Below, piece after piece: positions 47,401 through 61,461 of a stretch of DNA of 64,000 bases; position 1 is the stretch's first letter, and every line of letters starts with the position of its first letter. This DNA comes from Rostratula benghalensis. Taxonomy: Eukaryota > Chordata > Aves > Charadriiformes > Rostratulidae. The stretch spans positions 2,899,298 to 2,963,297 of the forward strand of contig VXAI01000097.1 in assembly GCA_013399305.1 (NCBI GenBank). The letters run 5' to 3'. Both the position numbers and the translations under genes were made by a program. The notes below the pieces were generated by a model. It was not told where the DNA came from and searched no databases. It saw only the letters and a program-made list of their open reading frames with translations.

Positions 47401-50400
47401 AGCAAGAGAGTCCTGCACAATATCCCAATTTCAAAAGCAGTTTTTATGTAAACAAAAGCAACCCTGTGCAATAACTGGTCACAGTCTCCAATGCTTGTAA
47501 CTATCAAGTCCCTTATTAGTTCTAGACCTGATTTTGACTGGACTACATGGAAGATGAGACTGAAGAGCTGCAAGTAAACATAAGGACTGAAGAACAACCC
47601 AGAGAAAGGAGATCAACTTGCTCCTGTCTCAGAGCACAATGAGATGAGGTAAAATTCATAGGATTCCATGCATGATACAATAAGGCAATACCACCTGCAT
47701 CCAAATGTATCCACCATTTGAGCAAAACCCTGAAACTATTTCAAGGAGTTAAGTTTACTTTAAATATAAGCTAATTTAGAACAAAGTATGATCGCTGGGG
47801 CTATCATTTCCCATGATATGTGCAAAAAGAAGGCATCTGTGAAACGCCTACACCTGATAGGGTCACTAAGCTCAAACTTTATCTAGGAATAATTAGGCAA
47901 ATTAATACACAGAATGCCTGATACCTTGCAATTACATGCTATTACTATTTTAGACATAGAACGCTTACATTACAAATGTTATCCAAATAGAATAAAAGTA
48001 TGCCTGCTCAGAAAAAAAAAAAATTTAAAAAATCTGGCAACTGGCAATCACAGAGACATTAATACCCTTGAGATGTCCTCACATGCAACAAATCAAAACC
48101 AGAAGAAATTCCCCTCCAACCTACCAGATTTATAGGGTAATGACTTTTGAGTGGTCCACTACCTAACACAAATCACCAAGTGCTCAGGACACCAGCCTAA
48201 AAATCCGAAGTTGGATAAAATCCAGGCAGCTTGTTTCCTCTGAATGATCAGGAAGGTGGCCTTCAGTTCATTACATGGGGACTGACTGAATCAGAGACTT
48301 GGGAGTACTGCCAAGATAGTCCATTTCAAGACTGGCTCTCATGAAGGACAGTTATATATAGACTCATGCTTTCAGTGTATAGACTGGGATTCTCCAAAGA
48401 CTGCCTGATAGTCATGAACACATACCAAACACCGGGTCTGTGCTCAGCTGTGCAGCTCCATGGGAAAACCTCTTGCCAGGGTTGGAAGACCTTGCTCAGC
48501 CACCACTACAAGCAAGAAATCAAAGGCTCCCACAATTAAGCCTTCTACAGTATTTTCTCTTGTCCATCTGCTACCAATGCTATTTCTAATTAGTCCAACT
48601 TCAAGATATTTCCTCCAGCATTTCTAAATAACATGAAGTGCCTAATATAGCATGCAGCATCTTGAATGAGGTCCATGCCAACAGTGAGTCAGAGAACCTC
48701 CCAAGGATTCTCTGTTCAAAAGTCCACAAGGAGTTTATTCATATTTCACCAGTCCTCACACGAAAGCAGAGATTTCATCAAGATTGTACTGAGTACTATG
48801 AAAGCCCATTTTAAGAAACATTATGGCCCCCACAAGATATTTTTTGGATAACTTCATCCCAGTTGAGTTATTCATCTGTGGGTACCTTTGCACAAGTTCC
48901 TCAATATTATTTGGTATCTATTAGTGAACATTGCAATGTGTTGGGCTGCAGTACCTGCCTGTGCTCCAGAGGCCAAAGCACTCTGCATCACAGCTAACAC
49001 AATCACTGCTGGGTCAAAGATGCACACTTTTCCCTGAAATCATAGGGGTTTGAATCACTAAATAGCCTTCTCCACTGAAACAGTGTTCGAACTTCACCAC
49101 AAGTAGCCAAAAAGACTTCCCTATTTTTAAATAAGGAACCAGAAAGGGACTTTAACAGAATTTCCCTGAGGACTTACAGTACTTACTCCTCTTTCTAGTC
49201 CTATTTCAGTCATTTCCATAATTGAGTAATTTGTCAAAACAGATCTAAAAAAAGCCACCAGGCTTCTGCTGCTGGTAGGAGACAGTTTTGCTGGGCTTCT
49301 CAGGAAGTGCTTGACTTCATCTGTCTGGCTAATGAAAACCACCACAACCACACATTACGTATAGAGAACACTGCAGGTAGTTCTTAAACAATAAAATCAT
49401 TACAAAAGAAACATGCACTGCCACTAGAAGAGTTTGCCAGTATGTGCCATGTACTATGCTACTTACTCTACCGTCTTTCCCAATATAGCATATGGAGTAG
49501 TGTAACCTATAGCAACATACTGTATTCTGATGTTGACTTGTATAACCTTCTGTTCCTATTCTCATACAAGTCCAAGCAGTTCACAATGCTACAGTGTGTT
49601 ATTTGGGACATATCTGAAATATGCATAAATATTTGATGACGGCTGAGGAAACACAGAGCTCTGCATACATATAAACTTTATATTTGCTAATGCTACAGGA
49701 TAAAAACAGAACTGCACCCTGCTCTTCCTCCCATATTTAATACTTCATAGCCATCAATTACAGATATTTTTTTTTTCTTATTGAAAAGTCAGCATCAGGA
49801 AAATCTCAGAGTGTACATTATTTTCCCCACCAGAAAACTAATACCTTACATAGAAAGTGAGCAAATATAAATTGCAGCTATTAAGAAAACATATTCTGAA
49901 CAATGCAACCTAATCTTTTTGCCTATTTTGTATCTGCTTTATAGAATCAGATTTAATATTACTTTGCATCAAAATATTTTTCAGGATTCTACATACATTT
50001 TAAATACTAAACAGCTTTGAAACCTGATTTGCGACAAACATTTTAAAAATTGAAGCTACAACTGTTCATCTCTAGAGCCTACATTCTGAGATGTATATAT
50101 TTGCATTTTTAAGCTAGTAACATGGCAGTACAGCTTAAGGAAACTATATACAATGCAGTAAACCACAATAGCAGCTTGTTTTTACCCAAAATGAATTATC
50201 TGTCCAGTTTGACAGCTGTTGTAATTTATACTGTACATCACATCAGGTTTCGCATAATACAGCCAAAAATGATAAAATAGTTGCTGTAGATTTTTACTAT
50301 ATGTTTGCTATGTAAACTTCAGCAACAAGCTATTTGGATGAGTTCTAATACATTTGAAGACACATTACAGTGGTCAATAGCATACTTGGCTACCTCTTGA

Positions 50401-50446
50401 AAAACTACCCTAGCCAAACTTTTCAAACTTGATGGCAAAATTTTAC

Positions 50447-50463
50447 ATATATATATATATATA
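50447..50463. repeat. (AT)n microsatellite
   Basis: Eight to nine AT units in an AT-rich part of the intron. Confidence 0.9.
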
Positions 50464-51074
50464 AAAAATACCTCCAAAAAAAGAATTAGACATTCAAATG
50501 AATTTATTATACAGCTATTTTATATGTTGGTGTGTTAGAGACTAACACAAGACCTTTACAGCTAAAGCAAGGATGTAGGAAGGGAAAGAAAATGGCTAGG
50601 AGTGTCACAGAAAGAAAATAATCATTGATGACAGGACATGTTAAAAGGATTCTAGAAAACAGAAAAAATGTAGATTAAGGGCAGACAAGAGAAGGTGACC
50701 TTCAAGCCAAAGACTAATGCAAAGAGTGACTGTAGGGAGGTTAGGGACAAGGCCAAAACAGTTGGCTCTGACAAGCTTGTCTTGGTGTCCTGCCAGCAGA
50801 CTGAACTGGTTTGACCAAAACAAAATTAACCTGCCAATAGCAGTATGATCGATCATCCAGCAAAATAAGGAAGGTACAGATAATACTAAGTCTAGAATAC
50901 TCCAAATTATCTTTGGAAGGATTTCTAATTAAGTTATAATTAAAAGAATGCCACAAAGGCACGTGTCAAAACCAGTGTTCCCATGGGCATGGTACACTTG
51001 GCCTGGGCAGCTAAAGGAGTGCAAAATTCAATCTCAACAGGTTTCACGGAAAACTCTGCATGCATACGGGATTC

Positions 51075-51341
51075 AGCCTGAAGAATAGAACACTCCGGGG
51101 GCAACTTTCTAGCAGCCTTTCAGTACCTAAAGGGGGCCTGCAGTAAAGATGGGGAGGGACTCTTTATCAGATCGTGTAGCAATAGGATGAGGAGTAACGG
51201 TTTTAAACTGAAAGAGGTGTTCAAGGCCAGGTCGGATGGGGCTTTCAGCAACCTGGTGTAGTAGGACGTGTCCCTGCCCATGGCAGTGGGGTTAGAACTA
51301 GATGATCTTTAGGGTCCTTTCCAACTCAAACCATTCTATGA
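51075..51341 (+). mobile_element. CR1 LINE 3' end (sense), internally deleted
   Basis: Runs from 'attcagcctgaagaatagaa' through 'ggttttaaactgaaagaggt' to the terminal 'gaactagatgatctttaggg' and 'ccattctatgatt'. About 100 bp normally between 'aaactgaaagagg' and 'gtgttcaaggcc' is missing. It is the best preserved CR1 in the window. Confidence 0.92.
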
Positions 51342-54300
51342 TTAGGCACCTAAAAAAGAAGTGGCATCACCCTTTCAAAAGAATGGCTGCTATAGCAAAT
51401 TAACCTTTGCTTTTCACAGCTATGGGATCAGGGGAAGGAAGCTTGAACCCACCTTTCCTCGTTTTCCAGAAGTGCCCTACATTCCGCATTACAAAATACT
51501 CTGTAATGAGATGCTCTTCATTCCTCTTGGGCCCAGGATGTTACGCAAAATGAAATACAGTAATAAGCTAAAGGAACTTGTCTCCTGGAATTTTAGCATG
51601 CTAATTTTAGGTATATTGGCTTTGGTTGAATGGGTAAGTCATGCTCACATAATCCTCTATATAAGAAATATGATAAACCAAATTTACTAAACAGGTTCCA
51701 GATCAAACAGGAAGACAGGTAGACAAAAAACATTATGGAAAATATTTCTGCCAAGTTTTTAAAAAGTTGATCTTGAACATCTGTTTTTTCAACAATTCCA
51801 GAAAATCAATTTAAGACATTTTGCTGACAGGATTCTCTTTAGATAGCCAAAGGAAGTTTAGAAGACAAATCATAACTGTGAAATAATATATGCTGTTTTA
51901 CTTTTTTATAGTCAAAATATAAATCATTGTTATGAAATAATACTGATACTACATACTAAGGTGAGAAAGCAAGCACCCAACATAGCTGTCACTAGGCACT
52001 CACATCTGTAATGGTGCAGACAACTATAACAAGCCGAAGGATGGACTAAAGCATCATCCTTCCAAGAAATGGGACTGTATTCTCCCTGAGGATGCAGATT
52101 ACCACACTTACATTCCCTAATAATAGAAGTTGCCCATAACTCTGTGACTACTCTCAAAACAAGAAAGAAGGCATCAAAGTCTCACAGACCTAGTTAATCT
52201 TTTTCTAAAATAAATAAAACCCCAAACCTCAAATCATTCAGCTGAGTTGTCACTACTTGGAGTTAATATTTCTCCGAAAGTCCTTAGCCAAAGGTAAATG
52301 CAGACAGTGTACGCTGATGACTGAAAAACCCACATCTTTATTCCCAGCTTTCTAACCACCCTCCACCCCTCCCATACATACACATTTGGTACTATTTTGA
52401 ACAAAATACTTCTGTATTCAAGAGACTGAATGGGTAAACACACAAACTGATGTGAAGCCAGCTTTTTACTGCATACTGTAAAACTGGTTTTATTTCTTCT
52501 TCTATCTATGGATCTTGTGGATGTCCGCAGTGGTGTTTCGCTCCCTCTTGTTTTATGATACTGTAAGATGCAGAAAGGCTTAATGTGTCATTGACACATG
52601 TAGAACACTCCAGGCTGTATTACATTTTCTATGCTGGTCACCACCAATTAACTCTCTTTTCTCAGTACCTACTTGAAATCACATTGTACTTGAAGAGAAA
52701 CTGGCTAAAGATGAAACCAAGTAAACTGACATAGGGTATGCAGAAGAAGATCATGGATGAACACCTGGTAATGTGACCTCAAACAGCCTCAGACTGTCAA
52801 GAAGGATGATTTTGACTTCCCTGTCTACTCCATACTGAAATGATTGTGATAACAAAAGCACACTTGTCCACCTGCAGGTGACCAAAAGAGACTGTGCTCT
52901 TTCCACTTAATGAAGAAAGGACCAAAGCAGTCCATGCATGTATGGTCTCCAAACCTCTGCAACAAATATCTAAAACTTCATCATGTTATCTTGGAAAACA
53001 GCTGACCACATCTACACAAATGCTATGCTGCTGTATGCCAGTCCCTGTTCCAGTATTCTCCATATTCTGCAGAGTTCCGTGTTTTACACAAGCCTCAACT
53101 CATAGGCTCTTGTCGTAATACACAGGATCTCCACTGGGACTGGCTCTCACATTCCTGTGCACAACCACAACTGTTTCAGCAGAAAATTTTCAGACAACAG
53201 AAGAAAGCTCATGAATGCGAATGCAGAAACTATCTCAGCAATTGAAGCCACACCAGAAAACCTCAGAATAAAAGTGAACTTGCCGTTTGGAAAAGTGACA
53301 GTAAAGTTCATGCTTCTAACTTGGTTTCTTCTCGGGCAGCTACACATGCAAAACAGATCCATACTTCTAGAGAAATAATATACAAGTGAAATTATTCTTA
53401 CTGAATGCAAGGGAGGAAAGATTTTTTTTTCTATTTTTACTTCATGAGAGGAGAGGCGTCAATGCCTGACACCTCTGTAAACTACAATTCTTTTAAATCT
53501 GGAGGGGGAAAATAGGAAGATCCTGACCTGAGCCAGGTACCTTACATTTACTGGAACCAGCATTCTAAGAAACTGTGTATCCTGGGTAACCACTTTTCAG
53601 AAAAGCTCCTAGAATTACAGCACAAGTTAAACAAAGGGTTAACATCTCACTTTGCAGGGTGCTAGAATTCAGGCTTACAGTTCAGTCTTTTCCTCAGGGA
53701 AAAGGAAGTATCTAGGAAGTATCTACAGACACTCTTCAGCAACAACTGTTAAATATCAAAGGAGAATAAATGAACCCTTAGGGTAAGACAGAGCAGCATC
53801 TAGCATCTTCAGCCAAAACAGTCATTTGTAACAGAATGTTCTTTTAGAGATAAAACTTAGAGGGAATAATCAAGGCCACAGAGAAAGCTGAAGTAACCCC
53901 AAGGAAATTGTATTCCTTTATAAACGTCCTGTGTTTAACCAGCAGTGCTAAATAACTTCTTGATTTAATTTGTATACATTTCCCCTGACACTTCTAAAAA
54001 TTTCAGGTCTAATGATTAAATAATCGTTCAGTGTGTAAAAGTTACCAAGAGAGCAGCACAGCTGCGAGATAAAAAGAACATTCTAGTTAAATGAACCAGA
54101 CCACTTGGTGACTGGGGTAGCCACCGCTGATATAGTAGGTGAAACTATTCTAATTCTAAATAGAAATCAATATAAAAAATCAATAAAAAAAACCACATAC
54201 AAGTGTTAAAAATAAAGAGTGCCTGGCTAGGGATACGGTGACAAAAGAATTTGAAAGTACTACCTTTAGTGTAACCACTTACAAATCAACATGGGTTTTT

Positions 54301-54489
54301 TTACACCCGCAGGGGCCTTTCAATGTACCAACCTGTGAAGTGTGTAAAGTTACTTACAGCTAGTTGAAGCTCTTGAAGATGCACAATATACACAAGTCAG
54401 AGTATAGATCATTCAAGTCTGGTGAATATTTTTCATTTAAGACTACCCTTGGAAGAGGCACATGCACCCAAACATTTCTTGTCCTCATC

Positions 54490-55140
54490 CTCAACCTTGC
54501 AACAGCATGGACTGGGCACCCCATGCTCAGGTAGCTGCACCACTAGAATGGCCTTGGTGGTCTTGGTGGGCAGCTGCTGACCACGAGCCACCAGTGTCTC
54601 AGCAGCAAGGAAAACCAACCACCTCCTGGTGGTTGTATGAACAGCTGAAGGAATCATCCCCCTCTACTCCACACTCATTAGACCACATCTAGAACACTGG
54701 GTGCACTCTGGGGGCCTCCAATATAGAAAAGACATTGATTAACTGGAATGAGCTCAGCCAAGGGTCAACCAGGATGGTTGAGGACTTGCCCTGCAAGCAG
54801 AGGTTGAAGGAGCTGTGTTTGTTTGGCCTGGAGAAGAGACAGCTTTGGGTGACCTGAAAGCAGCCTAGCAGCATCTGTGGGGAGGTCACTGAGGCTCTGC
54901 ACACAGGTCTGCGGTGAGGAGATGACACACAAAGGCACGAGTTTCAACTGGATACAAAGAAAACTTTTCCTCATGAGGCCAGTCAGGTGATGGTTGCCCA
55001 GAAAGATTGTGGTCTCTCTCAATACTTGGAGGTTTTCAAGAACTTACCCTCAACAACCTACTCTGATCTAAGAACTGGCCTGCTTTGAGCTGGAGGTTAG
55101 ACTAGAGACTTCCTAAGGCCCCTTCCAACCTGAATCATCT
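54490..55140 (+). mobile_element. CR1 LINE, RT C-terminus to 3' end (sense)
   Basis: Recognizable in order: 'ctagaacactgggtgcactc', 'ggttgaaggagctgtgtttg' and 'gcctggagaagagacagctt', then 'ggccccttccaacctgaatc'. It is degenerate, with several small indels. The left edge is uncertain. Confidence 0.8.
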
Positions 55141-56022
55141 TAAGATCCAGAATAATTCAATCCTTTGGAAATCCAAATTTTTACTTTGAGTGTTCCCCTG
55201 ATGCCATTAATTGCCTGGCAAAGGATATCAGAATGGTTATCAAAAAGAGGAACTACAGATCCACTTTAGAAAGTGCCACAGTGAAGCTCAAGGCTTTTCT
55301 GTCACCACTGGGTAAAGGACACATCTGATGTAACTGTTTTTGAGGATAGGAGGAAACAATGGAGACATTGCAGATTTTAGCCTGGTCATGTCACATGGGA
55401 TGTGTTGCAGAACCTGAAGAACAGTGACCTGGTTGCTGTGTAGATTTACCACAGAAGAGTACAATGAAGCCAGAACTGGAAGTAAAATAGTGTGAAATAG
55501 CACAAAAGTTCAGTACACCACTTGTCACAGGAGACATTGATGCTAAGCAGTTGACCAGAAAGTAAACCATTGATTCACGGATAGTACAAACTAAAATTTA
55601 TTGTTCCAAAGTCAACAACTGGTCAAGTGAACTTTGTGATGATACAAGATTTGACTTTTAAATGCTTGAGAACCAGATGTGCAAAGAGAAATGGATAATA
55701 CAGAGAAACAGAAAAGTCTGCTTAATAATGGGACATAGAGAAGAATGATCATCAGAATATGGAAAAAACTATTTTTTTCTGCATCTACATTCAGCACGCT
55801 GGTGAAGACCACAGGAGCTGCAAACCGCCAAATGCATAGAAGACAAAAATGCTATTGATTGTAGCTCTGAGCACATTGCTGGTATTTATGTCCTGATACC
55901 TCTAACAGATCAAAGAGGGATCAAACTTCAGTACTGTTTTATAGTAAAGAAACTTCTGCTTCTATGTAGTTTGTTTATAATTATTAGTTTGCAGATACTG
56001 CCTTTGATTTAAGAATCTAAGG

Positions 56023-56036
56023 CCTCACGTGAGGCT
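56023..56036. other. Perfect 14-bp palindrome with a CACGTG core
   Basis: gcctcacgtgaggc is its own reverse complement and centres on TCACGTGA, an E-box of the USF/TFE type. It lies 60 bp before a 20-nt poly(A) run (56096-56115). Confidence 0.6.
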
Positions 56037-57727
56037 CCTTACCCTGATAAATGCACAGAATGAAGCAAAAGAAAGAAACATTCAACATATTGGGGAAAAA
56101 AAAAAAAAAAAAAAAGGAGCCATCATATGACAGATTCTTAACAAACATCATCACGTTTCTATACAGGTCAGAATTTTGAAATCACAATGTCCTAGTGAAA
56201 CCAGCAGCTGCCATGAACCTAGAGGCCACATATACACACCTAGATCACCTTGAAGAGATATTCTGGAAGCAATCTGAGCTTCAGCAATGAGCCCTATTAA
56301 TCTAAGAAAAGTGGATAAAGACAATGCAAGATCTCCATAAGTTGCCACCTTTCAGAACAAAGAGAAACTGGTAAATCGCAAGAAAGAATCACAATGACGA
56401 ACACACAATATTTTTTTCAGATTGCTAGGCATTTAACATCACCAAGAATGAACAAACTGCATCAGAGAGTAAAAAGTCCACATTCATAAAAATATTGTAT
56501 TTCCTCAGCAATCCTACAGGCAGTAAAATGGCAAAGATACCATAATAAAGTCAACTGATTTCAGAATAACCTATTACTGGGGAGCAACAATACAAACAAC
56601 TGATGCAAAATACCCATGGGGTCTCCATGTGTTTTAATTACAGAAATTGTAAGCTAACCTTCCACTCACCTGAACATAACCTAACAAGAGCATTGACCAC
56701 TGTAGTACATTAAACATTGTCCTCTCTAATGTGAGATGGAGAAGACCCAGCCAGAGCCACTGTCTCAAGAGGATGTAGGGGGAAAAACAATGCTGAGTCA
56801 CATCCTGAAGTGAGATATACATACATTTACCTACTTCACAATTAAGTAGTTGAACTGAGGCACTCAGTACTAGTGCTGATTGAATTATAAACTGAGAAGA
56901 CTGGTTCCTCAGTATTTACACCAAGAATACAATAATCCATCGGGTGCAATGAATTACCAATACTTTTACAATAGGCTGAGGCAATATAGTACTATAACAA
57001 GTTAAACTCACTTTCCTCAACTTTCTTGAACAAAGTGCTGTGTATGACTACTGAGAACGAAGAGGTATCCCCAGCTGGTGCCAGGGGATCTGACAGAGCT
57101 GTAAATCACACAGTTGCTGAACTTGAGAAAGCTGATACATGCTTAATATCTCAGTGTATATTTGGTAAGCCAGTGCTACGGTGTCAGTGTCAACACACCA
57201 CCTTCATCCATGTCACCAGACTGTGGCAACTCCACAGGCCCCACTGGTATCGTCTTTATCATGACAAGTCTGGAGAAAGAGACAGGCACCTCCTTGAGGA
57301 GTCGATCTTAGGAATGGCATCCCAATCAGTTTGGTCCCAGGGTGCACAGAGTGACACTGGTCCCTGGCAGTGACCAAGAAGTTCACTGCAACCTCAGACA
57401 CCTGAGCCACGTGAGGCCTTTCTCAGCTCCACTCCTGTACAACACAGACACCCAATCCCTTCGCTTGCTAAATTTAAAAGAACAGGAAATAGAGTACTTA
57501 TCAGGAATGCATCACTTTCTAAGCAATAAAAATACTTTACATATGGACCAAAGTTGGAATTCAAACTTCCCAAGTCTCACAGCAACAGATGTAAATTATA
57601 AAGACATTACTGCTTTAAACAAAAAGAACAGGATACAGAATAATCTACTAGTCAGAAGAAAACGTGCCTACGCAGAAAATGGTTAATCTCTGCAGGGTGG
57701 CTGGAGGAGCAGACGTCCCCATGCATG

Positions 57728-57751
57728 GGGTTACAGCTCATGCTGTAACCC
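57728..57751. other. 10-bp perfect inverted repeat, 4-nt loop
   Basis: gggttacagc, then tcat, then gctgtaaccc. A short, perfect hairpin in the PRKAR2B intron; role unknown. Confidence 0.7.
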
Positions 57752-58995
57752 ACTCCCCCCTCCAAGGATGAGGAAGGGCTGGGCATCGAGACCCTACAGG
57801 TACTGCCAAGGGAGAATAAGGCTGTGATTTCCAGTGAGGAGTACATACACTGACACCACCAATGTTCTCTTAAGATTGTCGCTCACAGAAAGGCACAATT
57901 ATTTACTGATGATAACAAAACTATCTAAAATAGACATGAATTCCTACTGTTATACTTACACTCAGTAAGAAAATTCTTTTTCAAGAACAGTTCAGAATAG
58001 AGTGTTTGCTATCACACTGTCACTGCTGAAAATCTAATGATTTAGAAAAGGCACAGTATAAGATGGAAGAAAAAAAAAATTGAGTGAGCTTCTAATGAAA
58101 GGAATTTAACGATCTTCCAGATGATATAAACCTGTTCATAACTCATCAGCATACTACACTGACCTTTGAAAAATATGAGTTTAAAAAAATCAGCTAGAAC
58201 TTCGTAAAAAATACAAATATTACCACTGGTTTCAGTGGTCATGGCAGAAGGCCCTCAGAATTATTTTTAGGCCCTCATGAAATTAAATATAACCCACATA
58301 ATGCACCTGAAAGGATGAAGCCAGGTAATAACTATAGGACTGTATAAGAATTAGACACACCACGTAAAAGCACTGTACATACAGCATGGGTAGCCTGTGG
58401 GATCCAGAGAATGGCGGATACACCATATACAGAGCCTCCGCTCCCTCATACTGGTGCATCTGTCCCCCGTAGTCCCCAGCCATTCCTTATATCTGCAAGA
58501 ATATAATAGAAAGAAAAAGCATAACAGGGTGCTTCAAGACCTGAGAGAAGATGGCAGCACATGGTTCAGGGTCGCCTCTCCCTCACCGAGGTACTACCCA
58601 ACACAACTCTGGACCTTTGGTTCTCCATCACAAAGAACAAAATTCTGAAGTTTAGTGGCCGTAAGGGCATGGTGCAAAATGCTTATGTTTAATACAGTTT
58701 TCAGAAGGCAGGGGACTACTGCTGAGTGGATTACAGTTACAGGCTCCAGTTCCAATCTGTTTTGTAATGCTTATCACTGTAATTATATATTATGATAATG
58801 ACAAAAGAGATAGTATGAATAAAATTGGATTCGTTGAGGAAGCAAACATCAAAAGACTTGAAAATAAAAAGAACTCTCAAAAGCTTAAAAGAAGTTTTCT
58901 AGTCACCAGTTCTGTTGCCTGCAAAAAGAAATTAAAATTCTAACATATGTTCCCCAATATTCATGTCAGAGTTAAAAGGAAACAGCACAGTTCCC

Positions 58996-59031
58996 CAAAT
59001 ATGTTTGTGGATGACAAATATGTTTGTGGAT
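58996..59031. repeat. 19-bp tandem duplication
   Basis: caaatatgtttgtggat occurs twice with period 19 (58996 and 59015), separated by ga. Confidence 0.9.
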
Positions 59032-61442
59032 CAATGACTCAACATGAAAAAGGAATTTTAAGTCTTCATTGGCCATGATCCAGGATAAGAGGACAATACG
59101 AAGAAGCAGTCAATCCAGCCACACTTCATTTGTGTGGAACATAAAATCACAGGTCAAAAAACCTCCAAACTTCTGATACTAAACGTGTTTAATAACGAAA
59201 AAAAGTGTACATGCATATCCCAGATCACTGGGAACAAAGAGGGTCCATTAATCCAGCCAGCCCAGGGTTATAAAATTCCCTTCTGTTAAGCCACTTACGT
59301 ATGTTCTACCCATTTGCATCAATGTGCAATTTCATAACCTAACCATTAAAGTGTGTTGATTTTATCTTGGGAAGGAAGGGCAGTGGTAGTTTAACTTTGC
59401 AGTCATGAAACCAATGCAAGGAAGCAAAATGGAGAAGTTTCATTAAAAAGGAGTATTCATTAAAAATGGCAACATGGGGATGTAAATGCGGAGTTCCTGC
59501 TGGTACCACTCGCATGATAAATGCGCTAAGAAACCCAGTAGTTGGATGTGATTGCAACCAGCCTATAAATAGACGATTCCAATTGCTCATATAAATAATG
59601 TCTTTGAAAATGATCCATCAGTCACGTTGTGTTCTGATTAAGGAGCCCTGCATGAAAAGTGTGAACTGAACAGAAATGCCCCTGAAATTTCCTTCCTCTC
59701 TTGCACAATACAACCACTTGCCAATTCAATCTCCATCCCACCGAGCACTTTCATTCTCACTGAAATCGGTGGCAGAAACTTAGCGCTTTTAGAAATATGG
59801 TTTCGTCCTGAATACATAGGCTTAATAAATTCACAATAGAAAACATAACTCACAGTCAGTTTTGACTTTCGGTAAACAAGTTTTTTCTACTTAGTAACTC
59901 AACCTTAATGCAGAGCTTTTAACTATAAATCTATTTTGTCACATGTTCAGTCATTACGCTACAATCACATAACACAGAAACTGATCTCCAGCCTTGACAA
60001 TGTCATAGATATTGAAAGAACTTTGCTCAAACTCCAAACAAGAATTAAATTATGGTCAGAACCAAACCACAAAGGATTACATCCTAAAAATTATTGGCTA
60101 GAAATGTACGGCTCTATCAGAATTATGGTTATCATTGGCGCTTTTTAGTAACCACAACCATGTAAGTCCAGTTACCCAAAGAGCTGTTTAATACAATAAA
60201 CTCATTCTGAAACTCAATAAGGTTCTACTTTTTATAAAATCTAAGGAGAGCACATTCACTAAAGAAAAATTTGCAATTCAAAGCAAGTATTTCAAATAAA
60301 TGTCAGTGTGTTATATCACAATTTAAAGTGTTTTCTCCCCCAACTCGATCACCAAAATACAATAATAAGAAATGGTAAATCATTGCCACAGCAACTGACG
60401 GAGAATGCCAGTTAACACACCTGAAACCTTGTCTGCTATTTCAGAATGAGAGAAATGTGAAGTGTAATACAAACAACAGAAACTGCATAAAAATAAAATA
60501 AAATTTAAAAAAAGTAAACATCTACCTGCCACAAGAGATGAACCAGAGCATTACTTTAAGGACAACAAAATTAGGATTCCACAAAAAGTGTTGTGAAAGA
60601 AAACACGACAAGTTCATTTTTTCTTTATTTTCTGTTACCTGTTCTGACTCTGTAATAAGTACATACATATAATTTTCTTCATGAGTGGATTGTGGCATAC
60701 AGCAATTTTTCACTCTAGCATGCTCATAATAATTCTTCACAATAATTGTGAAGACACCATGAAAAAAATATCTTTCTCACTTTCACACAAAACACTGCTC
60801 AGAACAAGATCTACATTACTAACGTAAAACACTCACGGATCCATTGCATTAATATAATAAAATGTTATTATTTTTAAATTTAATTATCCCCTAAAGAAGA
60901 AAAGAGATTTAAGTAGGGTGAGAGAGATATAAGGAAGAAAAATATTTATACTATTTATTCAGAGAAATTTCTGAAACCAGAACTCAGGAAAGGTTTTCAA
61001 ATTCACATTCAGCCCTTCTAAAATTTTATTACAGATTTTATACGAAAAAAGCTATGTATACCCTGCTTTATACACATACACCAGATTTTTCTCCATTTGC
61101 CATGTGATCAAGCACCATGGGAAGGAACAGGACTCTTCCTGACTTACATCGCCAACGTAAGATTGATCCAGAGGGAGAGATCCTGAGCTCAAAAATCTAT
61201 GAAGGAGGTTCCTTAATAGTAAGCTAATAATCAAATGGGGCAAGCAGGAGTAAAAATAGTGCATGCAGAAGGATGTCTTTAGTCCCTCACTGCAATACAC
61301 CTTGCAGTGCTCCTCTGTCACGTCACTCTGCTGAAACCCAACTATGCACAGTACAAAAGCTGGTTATTCGTGCTTTGCTCTGCCCCAACTGTTTGTTTGC
61401 AATGGTCACACAACCCTTCCCCTTAGTTTCTGCATACAGCAG

Positions 61443-61461
61443 CAAACAAACAAACAAACAA
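61443..61461. repeat. (CAAA)n microsatellite
   Basis: Four to five CAAA units. Confidence 0.85.

Noticed and set aside
57026..57373. A 115-codon plus-strand open frame in the PRKAR2B intron
   Set aside because: No recognizable domain and no promoter, splice or poly(A) context. The length is within chance for the number of frames in 22 kb.
58283..58483. Minus-strand frame starting MAGDYGGQMHQYEGAEALYM
   Set aside because: It looks protein-like over 30 residues but is short, lacks splice or polyadenylation support, and matches no family I know. Possibly an old retrocopy fragment.
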